Origin: CF-13 sp035279665
GTDB lineage: Bacteria > Chloroflexota > Dormibacteria > CF-121
Length of the DNA stretch: 64,000 nt
Direction: 5' to 3'
Assembly: GCA_035279665.1 (NCBI GenBank)
Contig: DATEHI010000074.1
Span: 3,065 to 67,064 of the forward strand
Position 1 is the stretch's first letter. Each line of letters opens with the position of its first letter. The position numbers were made by a program, and so were the translations under genes. Under the pieces are notes generated by a model. The model was not told where the DNA came from. It did no database searches and worked only from the letters and a program-made list of their open reading frames with translations. Shown here piece by piece: positions 24,582 to 31,814 of the stretch.

Positions 24582-25840
24582 AGACCGATGTCGCGGTGAT
24601 CGGCACCGGCCTCGCGGCGCTGGCTGCGGCACGAACCGTGCAGCAGTCTGGCCGCCAGGTGGTCCTTGTGTGGCCGGGCCTCTCTTCCCTCTACTTTCTG
24701 TATGCGACGGTCGACGTCATCGGCTACCCGACAGCGACCGCGGCTGACCCGATCGCCCATCCGGCGCAGGCCGTGGCGCGGCTGATCGCCCAGGAACCAG
24801 GCCACCCTTACGCCCGCGCCGGGATGAAGGCTGTCGAGTCGAGCATCGCGTTAATGCTCGAGTGGTTCAAGGAGGCGGGCCTCGCCTGGGAGGGAGCGCT
24901 CGACCGCAACTTCTTGCTGCCCACGGCGACCGGTACGCCCAAGCCATGCTGCCTGGCTCCCGCCAGCATGACCGCCGGCGACCTGAGCCGGCCAGAACCG
25001 ATCGTGCTTTGCGGCTTTGCCGGCTACCAGGATTTCGCGCCCGAGTTCGTCGCCGCCAACCTGACCCGACAATGGCGTACCGCCGACGTGACTGCCGTGC
25101 GCGTCAACGCACCCGGCTTTGGCCCCGACCGCCTCTTCACCTCGATCGACCTGGCGCGCAGTTTCGAAGACGCCGCCTTCAGGGATGCGGTGGCCGCCCA
25201 GTTGCGGGACCGCGTTACGGGTGACGGCGTCCGCATCGGGGTCCCTGGCGTGCTGGGGCTCACCAACCCCAACGAGACTTTCGCGGCGTTTCAGCGGGCC
25301 ATCGGTCATCCGGTTTTCGAAATTCCGACCGTCCCACCGTCGGTGATCGCGCTCCGGCTCTTCGACCGGCTTCGCAAGCACCTGCAGGAGGCCGGCATCG
25401 AGATCATCTGGGCGGCGCCGGCGCACGCCGCCGAAGTCACCGACGGTCACTGCCGGCGCATCCTGCTCAAGGCGGCCGGCCATGAGCTTCCGGTCGAAGC
25501 CGCCTCCTACGTGGTGGCCCTCGAGGATTGGGTCGATGGGGCGTTCCGCGCCGGCGTTCACACCGTGCGCGATCCGTTCTTTCACCAGGCCATCGCCTGG
25601 AGCAAAGTGCCCACCGACCGTACCGCCGAGTCGCTGTTTGCGACCCAGCCGTTCGAGCAGGTCGGCTATGCGCTCACAGAGCGGCTGCAGCCCGCGGATG
25701 AGAACGGCAAGCCGCTGGCGCGTAACGTCTTTTGCGCCGGAGGCGCGATGGCGGGATACGACCCATCGGGGACCAAGTCACGAGGCGGGATGGCGATCGC
25801 CACCGGCTATCGCGCCGCCCAGGAGGCGCTCGCCGCATGA
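24578..25840 (+). CDS. glpB: Glycerol-3-phosphate dehydrogenase subunit B (GlpB type)
   Basis: A 420-aa FAD-binding subunit of the membrane-associated GlpABC complex. The N-terminal nucleotide fold is 'KTDVAVIGTGLAALAAARTV', and the C-terminal closing motif is 'NVFCAGGAMAGYDPSGTKSR' followed by 'GGMAIATGYRAAQEAL'. The middle has 'VPGVLGLTNPNETFAAFQRA', typical of GlpB. The ATG overlaps the glpA stop, and its own stop overlaps the glpC start (ATGA again), so the three subunits are made in equal ratio. The frame stays open upstream to 24164, but that part is within glpA. Confidence 0.88.
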   Translation: MKTDVAVIGTGLAALAAARTVQQSGRQVVLVWPGLSSLYFLYATVDVIGYPTATAADPIAHPAQAVARLIAQEPGHPYARAGMKAVESSIALMLEWFKEAGLAWEGALDRNFLLPTATGTPKPCCLAPASMTAGDLSRPEPIVLCGFAGYQDFAPEFVAANLTRQWRTADVTAVRVNAPGFGPDRLFTSIDLARSFEDAAFRDAVAAQLRDRVTGDGVRIGVPGVLGLTNPNETFAAFQRAIGHPVFEIPTVPPSVIALRLFDRLRKHLQEAGIEIIWAAPAHAAEVTDGHCRRILLKAAGHELPVEAASYVVALEDWVDGAFRAGVHTVRDPFFHQAIAWSKVPTDRTAESLFATQPFEQVGYALTERLQPADENGKPLARNVFCAGGAMAGYDPSGTKSRGGMAIATGYRAAQEALAA

Positions 25841-27069
25841 TCACCGAAGAGTTCGAGCCCACGACCGACACGGTCGAGGAAGAAGCCTCCGTCGAGGCCT
25901 GCACCAAGTGCACCGCCTGCAACACGGTCTGTCCGGTCGCCCGCTCGACCGACATCTTCCGTGGTCCCAAGGCGCTCGGCCCGGACATGGAGCGTTTTCG
26001 CTCGCCGCAAGAAGCGGCGGTTGCGCCGGGGCTCGACCTCTGCTCCGGGTGCAAGCTCTGCGAGGTCACCTGTCCATCGCAGGTCAGCATCCAGGAATAC
26101 ATCCGGCGCGCGCAAAACCAGAGCGCCCGCGAAAAAGGCCGCAGCCTTCGGGACTGGGTGCTGGGGCGGACGAGGCTGCTCGGAAAGCTGGGCAGCATGA
26201 CGGCGCCGCTCGCCAACTTCGGGAATAGCAACCCGCTGTTCCGGGTGCTGATGGAGCGATTCGTCGGCATCCACCGGCGGCGGCCGCTGCCCAAGTATCA
26301 GTGGCTCACCTTCGAGCGATGGTTCAAGCGCCACCCGCGACCCATCAAACCTCGCCGAAAGGTCGCATACTTCTACGGCTGCTGGGTCAACTACAACGAC
26401 CGGCGGCTCGGTGAGCGGGCGGTCGCCGTACTCGAGCGCAATGGCATCGAGGTCATGATCCCGCGTCAGCAGTGCTGCGGGATCCCCGCGGTGGTCAACT
26501 CGAACATGGATCTCGCTCGCCGCTATGGCCGGGAGAATGTCAGGCATCTGACCCCGATCGTCGAGGAGATGGACATCGTCGCCAGCTCCACCTCCTGCGG
26601 GCTGATGTTGAAGCACGACTACGGCCACCTGCTGGACATCCCCGGGTCGGAGCGCCTCGGCGCGAAAACCTACGACATCATGGAGTACCTGTGGATGCTG
26701 CACGAGGCCGGTGAGCTGGACCTCAACTTCGAGACTGTGCCACTGCGCCTGCTGTATCACGCCCCCTGCCATCTGAAGTCCCACGGGATCGGCTACCCGG
26801 CGATGCGCCTCCTGAAGTTGATTCCCGGCGTCAAGCTCGAAGAAGTCGACGAGGGGTGCTGTGGCATCTCCGGCACCTTTGGCGTCAAGGTCGAGAAGTA
26901 CGACCTCTCGATGAAGATCGGCAGCCGTCTCTTCGAAGCCGTCAAGGCTGCAGGCAGTGACCAGGTGCTTGCCGATTGCGAGACCTGCCGCATGCAAGTC
27001 GAGCACGGGACCGGCGCGACATCGGCGCACCCGCTCGAGATTCTGGCGAGGGCGTATGGGCACGGTTAG
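25837..27069 (+). CDS. glpC: Glycerol-3-phosphate dehydrogenase iron-sulfur subunit C (GlpC type)
   Basis: A 410-aa electron-transfer subunit. The N-terminal ferredoxin-like part has two [4Fe-4S] motifs, 'CTKCTACNTVCPV' and 'CSGCKLCEVTCPS'. Two CCG-type heterodisulfide-reductase-like domains follow, visible in 'IPRQQCCGIPAVVN' and 'VDEGCCGISGTFGVKV'. GlpC links the GlpAB flavoproteins to the membrane quinone pool. The ATG overlaps the glpB stop. No membrane helix is present, so attachment is peripheral. Length and motif order match the family. The start of dhaM overlaps its end. Confidence 0.9.
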   Translation: MITEEFEPTTDTVEEEASVEACTKCTACNTVCPVARSTDIFRGPKALGPDMERFRSPQEAAVAPGLDLCSGCKLCEVTCPSQVSIQEYIRRAQNQSAREKGRSLRDWVLGRTRLLGKLGSMTAPLANFGNSNPLFRVLMERFVGIHRRRPLPKYQWLTFERWFKRHPRPIKPRRKVAYFYGCWVNYNDRRLGERAVAVLERNGIEVMIPRQQCCGIPAVVNSNMDLARRYGRENVRHLTPIVEEMDIVASSTSCGLMLKHDYGHLLDIPGSERLGAKTYDIMEYLWMLHEAGELDLNFETVPLRLLYHAPCHLKSHGIGYPAMRLLKLIPGVKLEEVDEGCCGISGTFGVKVEKYDLSMKIGSRLFEAVKAAGSDQVLADCETCRMQVEHGTGATSAHPLEILARAYGHG

Positions 27070-27457
27070 CATGGTGCTCGTCTCGCACAGCCGCCAGCTG
27101 GCGGAAGGGGTACGCGAGCTCGCCGCGCAGATGACGCAGGGTAAGGTGAAGATCGCAGTCGCCGGGGGAACCGCGGACGGCCGGCTGGGGACCGATGCCA
27201 CCGCGATTCTGGGCGCGATCGAAGATGTCCGCGGGCCCGAAGGTGTGCTGATCCTCGTCGACCTCGGCAGCGCCGTGCTCAGTACCCAGATGGCGATGGA
27301 GCAGCTCGCCGACGGGAACGGTCGCGTCCTCCTCAGCAACGCGCCCTTCGTCGAAGGGGCAGTGATCGCCGCCGTCGAAGCGTCGATCGACAGCGACCTC
27401 GAGGCCGTCGCTGCTGCCGCACTCGGGGCGCGGGAAATGGAAAAGGTGTCGCCCTAA
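27056..27457 (+). CDS. dhaM: PTS-dependent dihydroxyacetone kinase phosphotransferase subunit DhaM
   Basis: A 133-aa single-domain protein of the EIIA-Man fold. 'MVLVSHSRQLAEGVRELAAQ' holds the phospho-accepting His (VSHS), and 'GVLILVDLGSAVLSTQMAME' and 'LLSNAPFVEGAVIAAVEAS' are the other family blocks. It takes phosphate from HPr and rephosphorylates ADP on DhaL. Unlike E. coli DhaM it lacks fused HPr and EI-like domains, so it depends on the separate HPr and EI at 16614-16624. A start at the ATG at 27056 or 27071 is possible; the first overlaps glpC by 14 bp. Confidence 0.85.
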   Translation: MGTVSMVLVSHSRQLAEGVRELAAQMTQGKVKIAVAGGTADGRLGTDATAILGAIEDVRGPEGVLILVDLGSAVLSTQMAMEQLADGNGRVLLSNAPFVEGAVIAAVEASIDSDLEAVAAAALGAREMEKVSP

Positions 27458-28006
27458 GTGGCCAACGACTCCATCCGCGAAGCCCGCCGCGCTGACGCGT
27501 TTGCGCGCTTGCAGGCCGCCTTTCCACTCAAGCTTTCGATAATAGAGGCCGAACTGCCCAATGGAGCACGCCTCGATGACGACGAGTTCTTGGTTCGGAC
27601 GGCGAAGGACTGGGGGCTCTCCCTCAAATCGCTGGTGCTGACGACCCGGCGGCTGTTCTGTCCCAGCGACCTGACGGGCCGTACCACGCTCAGTCTCCCG
27701 CTCACGGACGTGCTCAGTGTCACGCTGCACAAGCACTTGATCGGTTTCTCCACCGTCGTGGTTGATATCCGCGATGGACGGCAAGCCTCCTTTCCGGCCC
27801 ACATCAACGGTCAGCTTGTCAGCGCGGACATCGGCGCCGCGGTCGACTATGCGAAACGATCCGCCGGGTTGAAGCCGTCGACGGCGGAGCCCTCCCCCCG
27901 CGATCGCTACGAACTGTTACGAGAGATCATCGAGTTGAGACGGTCGGGTGTGCTCACCGAAGGCGAGTTCGAGAAGGAAAAGGCACGGATCCTCGAGCAA
28001 CCGTAG
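27458..28006 (+). CDS. PH-like/SHOCT-domain protein
   Basis: A 182-aa protein of unknown role. Residues 50-125 ('LSLKSLVLTTRRLFCPSDLT', 'TTLSLPLTDVLSVTLHKHL') resemble the bacterial PH-like domain that is often a stress-linked or membrane-associated module. The last 30 residues ('YELLREIIELRRSGVLTEGE', 'FEKEKARIL') are a SHOCT domain, a short oligomerisation or tethering element. It has no signal or membrane segment. The GTG start comes directly after the dhaM stop, so it may be the last gene of the glycerol operon, although nothing ties it functionally. Confidence 0.65.
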   Translation: MANDSIREARRADAFARLQAAFPLKLSIIEAELPNGARLDDDEFLVRTAKDWGLSLKSLVLTTRRLFCPSDLTGRTTLSLPLTDVLSVTLHKHLIGFSTVVVDIRDGRQASFPAHINGQLVSADIGAAVDYAKRSAGLKPSTAEPSPRDRYELLREIIELRRSGVLTEGEFEKEKARILEQP

Positions 28007-28014
28007 CTTCTGGA

Positions 28015-28938
28015 ATGGCGCTGCGCCCGCTCGGCTCCACCAAGCTCAGGGTCACCCCGATCGGACTCGGCCTCGCCGCCGTCGGTCGACCTGGCTACAT
28101 CACGCTCGGCCGCGAGACGGATCTCGGTAGCGACCGAAGCGTGACGGCGCTGGAGCGCCGAGCCCACGAAGTGTTGAGCGCCGCCTACGACGCCGGCATT
28201 CGTTACTTCGACGCCGCGCGCTCCTACGGTTTTGCGGAGCGATTTCTCGCGTCCTGGCTCCGCGAGCGGGCGCTGGGTCCGGAGGCGGTCACCGTGGGAT
28301 CGAAATGGGGCTATACGTACGTCGGCAACTGGGAGGTCGACGCCCCGGTCCACGAGGTGAAGGACCACTCCCTGGCCGCGCTGCGACGGCAGATCGACGA
28401 GAGCCGCGCGCTCCTCGGCAAATACCTCGACCTCTATCAGGTCCATTCGGCAACGCTCGAGAGCGGCGTGCTCGACGACGAGGCCGTCCTGGCCGAGCTC
28501 AATGGGCTGCGGGCCGGCGGGCTCACGATCGGCATGTCGGTCAGCGGCCCGCGCCAGTCCGAGGTGATCCGGCGGGCACTCGCCGTCAGCGTCGACGGGG
28601 TCAATCCGTTCCAGTCGGTGCAGGCAACCTGGAACCTCCTCGAACCATCCGCCGGCCCCGCGCTGGCGGAGGCGCACGCCGCCGGCTGGGGCGTGATCAT
28701 CAAGGAAGCGCTCGCCAACGGCCGGCTCGCGGACCGCGATCGGGAAGCGATTGCCGCCGCGCTGGCCAACCCGTGGGTCGACGTCGTCCTCTCCGGCGCC
28801 GTCACGGAGACGCAAGTCCGCAGCAACGTCGGCGCGCTCGGCGTGCACCTATCGCCGGATGGGCTCGCAGAGCTCTCGAAGCTGGCCGAGCCGCCCGCGC
28901 AGTACTGGAAAGAGCGCGGCCAGCTGGCCTGGCACTAG
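28015..28938 (+). CDS. Aldo/keto reductase-family oxidoreductase
   Basis: A 307-aa AKR-superfamily TIM-barrel protein. 'MALRPLGSTKLRVTPIGLGL' is the typical N-terminus. 'VLSAAYDAGIRYFDAARSYG' contains the catalytic Asp and Tyr, 'VTVGSKWGY' the usual Lys segment, and 'LGKYLDLYQVHSATLES' the His. NADPH is the expected cofactor. The substrate is unknown. Downstream of a glycerol/dihydroxyacetone operon, conversion between dihydroxyacetone, glycerol or related aldehydes is a reasonable guess, especially as no glycerol dehydrogenase gene is in the window. Three bases separate its stop from the next gene. Confidence 0.82.
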   Translation: MALRPLGSTKLRVTPIGLGLAAVGRPGYITLGRETDLGSDRSVTALERRAHEVLSAAYDAGIRYFDAARSYGFAERFLASWLRERALGPEAVTVGSKWGYTYVGNWEVDAPVHEVKDHSLAALRRQIDESRALLGKYLDLYQVHSATLESGVLDDEAVLAELNGLRAGGLTIGMSVSGPRQSEVIRRALAVSVDGVNPFQSVQATWNLLEPSAGPALAEAHAAGWGVIIKEALANGRLADRDREAIAAALANPWVDVVLSGAVTETQVRSNVGALGVHLSPDGLAELSKLAEPPAQYWKERGQLAWH

Positions 28939-28941
28939 CGG

Positions 28942-29451
28942 GTGGCGGAACCGACGGCCAGCCGGCCGTACATGCCGGGCTACGGGCTGCTCAATGCCGC
29001 CCAGGGCACCGGCCTGCTGCCGTGGTCGTGGGCGGTGGAGCGCCTTACGCGCTCTCACGATTACTGGGTGGCGACGGTTCGGCCCGACGGCCGGCCTCAC
29101 GTGATGCCCGTCTGGGGCATCTGGATGGACGACGCGCTGTGGTTTAGCTCGAGCCGAAGCTCGCGCAAGGCCCGCAACCTGGCCGCCAACGCGCACTGCA
29201 CCATCACGACCGACAATGCCTATGAGCCAGTCGTGATCGAGGGCGAGGCGGCACTGATCGATGAGCTGGCGGCGATCGGCGCCTTCGTCAGCGAGCTCAA
29301 CGGTAAATACCAGACGGATTACTCGATCGACTTCTTCAACCCTACCGACAACGCCTGCTTCCGGATCCGGCCGGCCTGGGCGTTCGGCCTTATCGAATCG
29401 GACTTCACAGGTACGCCCACTCGCTGGACCTTTCCGCGCGCGCCGGACTGA
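28942..29451 (+). CDS. Pyridoxamine 5'-phosphate oxidase-fold protein (F420/flavin-type)
   Basis: A 169-aa protein with the PPOX split barrel. 'RSHDYWVATVRPDGRPHVMP' followed by 'VWGIWMDDALWFSSSRSSRK', 'ARNLAANAHCTITTDNA' and 'EPVVIEGEA' is the standard order in the actinobacterial-type group that binds F420 or FMN. The C-terminus 'PAWAFGLIESDFTGTPTRWT' is also typical. Substrate unknown. The GTG start is three bases after the aldo/keto reductase stop, so the two form an operon. Cytosolic, full length. Confidence 0.78.
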   Translation: MAEPTASRPYMPGYGLLNAAQGTGLLPWSWAVERLTRSHDYWVATVRPDGRPHVMPVWGIWMDDALWFSSSRSSRKARNLAANAHCTITTDNAYEPVVIEGEAALIDELAAIGAFVSELNGKYQTDYSIDFFNPTDNACFRIRPAWAFGLIESDFTGTPTRWTFPRAPD

Positions 29452-29549
29452 CGTTTACATCGCCGCGGATCGGTGTTTAACAATTTCACATCTCTCACAC
29501 CTATAGTGGCGCTAGAGAACTCGACCATCTATCCCACAGGGGGGACCGA

Positions 29550-29909
29550 GTGATCGGACCTTTGGGATCGGCTAACCGGGAAATCCGGGAGGCGGATCGG
29601 CGCGACCAGCAGCGCCGGCAGGCCCGGCTGGCGGAGCCGCGCCGACTGACGGACCATCTGCTGAGCCAATTGGAGGAACTGAACCTCGAAGGTGTTGGCA
29701 CGGTCCCGCAGGGTTACGAACCGGCTCTGGCCGAGTTGCGGGAGCAACTCGAGGGCTTTGCCGGCATCAGACCGCGGCTGATCGAGCGACTTCAGTCGGG
29801 AACGCGCACGGCCGAACTGATCGATACCGTCTTCATCATCCAGGAAATAATTTCCCCGCCTCGCCTCCCCTCGGGGAGCGTGCCCCTCGACGACGCGGAG
29901 ATCGTCTGA
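29550..29909 (+). CDS. Small uncharacterised helical protein
   Basis: A 119-aa protein, highly charged at the N-terminus ('EIREADRRDQQRRQARLAEP') and then helical ('LTDHLLSQLEELNLEG', 'LAELREQLEGF'). No known family, signal or membrane segment. A GTG at 29550 is preceded by a purine-rich AGGGGGGA stretch. It is separated by about 100 bases from the preceding gene and by 31 bases from the lipoprotein cluster, so it could be co-transcribed with the latter. Its C-terminus (SGSVPLDDAEIV) is acidic. Confidence 0.5.
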   Translation: MIGPLGSANREIREADRRDQQRRQARLAEPRRLTDHLLSQLEELNLEGVGTVPQGYEPALAELREQLEGFAGIRPRLIERLQSGTRTAELIDTVFIIQEIISPPRLPSGSVPLDDAEIV

Positions 29910-29940
29910 AGGACCGGCGTCGGACGGTAGGATATGCGCC

Positions 29941-30546
29941 GTGAAAACACGCACCTGGATCCTGCTTCCGATCGCGGCCTTCCTCCTCGCCGCCTGTGGC
30001 AGTAGCGCAGCGGCCAAACCACCGACCGCGCAGGAGATCCTCGCTAAACCCGACGCCGCCAACGTCAAGGATGGGCACTTCAGCCTTGTCGCCCACATCG
30101 TCAGCGGAAATATCGCCTTCGACGCCACCGGTGACGGGATCATCGTCGTCAAGCCCCAGCAGGCCTCCCGCTTCACGATGCTGACGACCATCGCCGGGCA
30201 ACCGCTCAAGTTCGAGGAGATCATCATCGGCGGGAAGGAATACGATCTCGCGCCCGACAATCCTCGCTGGACGGTCAAGCCGAGCACAAACTCATCCAAC
30301 CCCAGCTCGTTCAAGGGAACCGGTGCCACCTACCTTGGCGAGGAGACGCTCGCGCAAGGGAAGGCGTGGCACGTGAAGGCCAAGGACGATAGTGGCAATC
30401 CGTTCGAGGCCTGGGTACGGGAATCGGACGGTTATCCGCTAAAGTACGCGAGCACGATGCAGGGATCCACGTTCACCGCGACCTTCGACCGCTTCAATAC
30501 GGGGCAGACGGTCAGCGCTCCAGGGGCGTCGGACATCCAGCAATAG
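29941..30546 (+). CDS. LppX/LprG-like lipoprotein (copy 1 of 3)
   Basis: A 201-aa lipoprotein with signal 'WILLPIAAFLLAACGS' and lipobox LAAC. The mature part resembles the LppX_LprAFG family: 'EILAKPDAANVKDGHFSLVA', 'GDGIIVVKPQQASRFTML', 'WVRESDGYPLKYAS'. In mycobacteria such proteins bind triacylated lipids and carry them across the cell envelope. Two related copies follow at once, sharing the WVRESDGYPLKY-type motif. GTG start. The protein is anchored to the outer face of the membrane by the diacylated cysteine. Confidence 0.78.
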   Translation: MKTRTWILLPIAAFLLAACGSSAAAKPPTAQEILAKPDAANVKDGHFSLVAHIVSGNIAFDATGDGIIVVKPQQASRFTMLTTIAGQPLKFEEIIIGGKEYDLAPDNPRWTVKPSTNSSNPSSFKGTGATYLGEETLAQGKAWHVKAKDDSGNPFEAWVRESDGYPLKYASTMQGSTFTATFDRFNTGQTVSAPGASDIQQ

Positions 30547-31181
30547 TGGTCGCGCGAGCCTCACGAATCGCCGCGGCGATGGTGGCTGTCGGCGTGCTCG
30601 CCGGGTGCGGTGGGCCCGGGACGCCGCTGGCGCCGCCTACGGCCAAGGACATTCTGTCCAAGCCGAACCATGCCAGCTTGAAGGACGCCCACTTCCTGGT
30701 GACGGGCAAAGGTAGCACGCAGGGCACGGTGGTGGACCTCAACGGTGACGGTACGATCGTCTACAAGGCGCCGGGTGCTGGCCACTTCAAGTTCCACACC
30801 GCCGTCGCCGGGCAGCAGATCACCGTCGACGACATTTCGATAAATGGCATCGACTACACGCTGACGGTCCCCGGGAATGGCAAGTGGACGGCGAGGTCGA
30901 CCAGCTCGGGTTTCGGGCCGGGGAGCTTCGCCGGTGCCGCCGAGTTCAAGTACGTTGGCGAGGAAAGCCTTCCCAACGGCAAAGCCTGGCACGCGAAAGC
31001 CAAGGACAAGGATGGCAACCAGTTCGACGGCTGGATTCGCGAAAGTGACGGGTACCCGCTCAAGTACCAGATCACCCAGTCGAGCGACCAGGGGACGAAT
31101 GCGCTGACCCTCACCTTTGACAAGTACAACACGGGGGAGTCGATCACCGCACCGCCGGCCTCCCAGGTGGTGCAGGGTTAA
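30546..31181 (+). CDS. LppX/LprG-like lipoprotein (copy 2 of 3)
   Basis: A 211-aa lipoprotein with signal 'AAAMVAVGVLAGCGGPG' and lipobox LAGC. The mature region is closely parallel to copies 1 and 3: 'DILSKPNHASLKDAHFLVTG', 'GDGTIVYKAPGAGHFKFHTA', 'YVGEESLPNGKAWHAKAKDK' and 'WIRESDGYPLKYQI'. The GTG start overlaps the last base of the preceding TAG stop (TAGTG), showing tight coupling. Likely function is envelope lipid or lipoglycan carriage, by family. It is more like copy 3 than copy 1 (shared KDAHF and PLAPP), so the last duplication was probably between 2 and 3. Confidence 0.78.
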   Translation: MVARASRIAAAMVAVGVLAGCGGPGTPLAPPTAKDILSKPNHASLKDAHFLVTGKGSTQGTVVDLNGDGTIVYKAPGAGHFKFHTAVAGQQITVDDISINGIDYTLTVPGNGKWTARSTSSGFGPGSFAGAAEFKYVGEESLPNGKAWHAKAKDKDGNQFDGWIRESDGYPLKYQITQSSDQGTNALTLTFDKYNTGESITAPPASQVVQG

Positions 31182-31182
31182 G

Positions 31183-31797
31183 CTGCCGCTGCGCCGATCG
31201 CTGCTCCTGTTGATGGTCGCCGCCCTCACGGCGGCATGCGGCGTTCCCACGCCCCTGGCCCCGCCAAGCGCGAAAGAGGTGCTGGCCAAGCCGCAGCAGT
31301 CCAGCCTCAAGGATGCGCATTTCAAGGTGACGGGGAAGATCGCGGATAACAACGCGACCATCGACATCGCCGGGGAAGGCGCCCTCGTCTACAAACCCAA
31401 GTTGGCGGGCCGCTTCCAGTTCACGACGACCGTCAGTGGGCAAACGGCGACCATCAAGGAAATCTCGGTCGACGGCATGAACTACGGACTGACTCCGGCA
31501 GCGCCCAAATGGGTGGCGTCACCAAGCACCACGGGGATCGACCCCAACGCGTTCGCCGGAAAGAGCGACCAGAAATACATTGGCGAGGAGAACCTGCCGC
31601 AGGGAAAGGCCTGGCACGTGACGGCCAAGGACGACGGTGGCAACGCATTCGACGCCTACATCCGTGAGAGTGACGGCTATCCGATCAAGTATGTCGAGAC
31701 TCAGGGCGGAGGCCAGAACATCACCCTCAACTTCGACCAGTACAACACCGGTGAGACGATCGCCGCCCCTCCCGCCGACCAGATCCAGGCCGGCTAG
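31183..31797 (+). CDS. LppX/LprG-like lipoprotein (copy 3 of 3), non-standard start
   Basis: A third paralogue, about 204 aa, with signal core 'LLLLMVAALTAACGVP' and lipobox TAAC, then 'EVLAKPQQSSLKDAHFKVTG', 'YIGEENLPQGKAWHVTAKDD' and 'YIRESDGYPIKYVE'. The start is unusual. No ATG, GTG or TTG is available ahead of the basic region; the only usable codon there is CTG at 31183, one base after the copy 2 stop. Alternatives are an ATG at 31117 inside copy 2, or TTG 31210 and ATG 31213 within the hydrophobic core, which would remove the positive n-region. Family role as for the other copies. Confidence 0.7.
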   Translation: MPLRRSLLLLMVAALTAACGVPTPLAPPSAKEVLAKPQQSSLKDAHFKVTGKIADNNATIDIAGEGALVYKPKLAGRFQFTTTVSGQTATIKEISVDGMNYGLTPAAPKWVASPSTTGIDPNAFAGKSDQKYIGEENLPQGKAWHVTAKDDGGNAFDAYIRESDGYPIKYVETQGGGQNITLNFDQYNTGETIAAPPADQIQAG

Positions 31798-31814
31798 CCC
31801 TCTAAGCTACCTCC

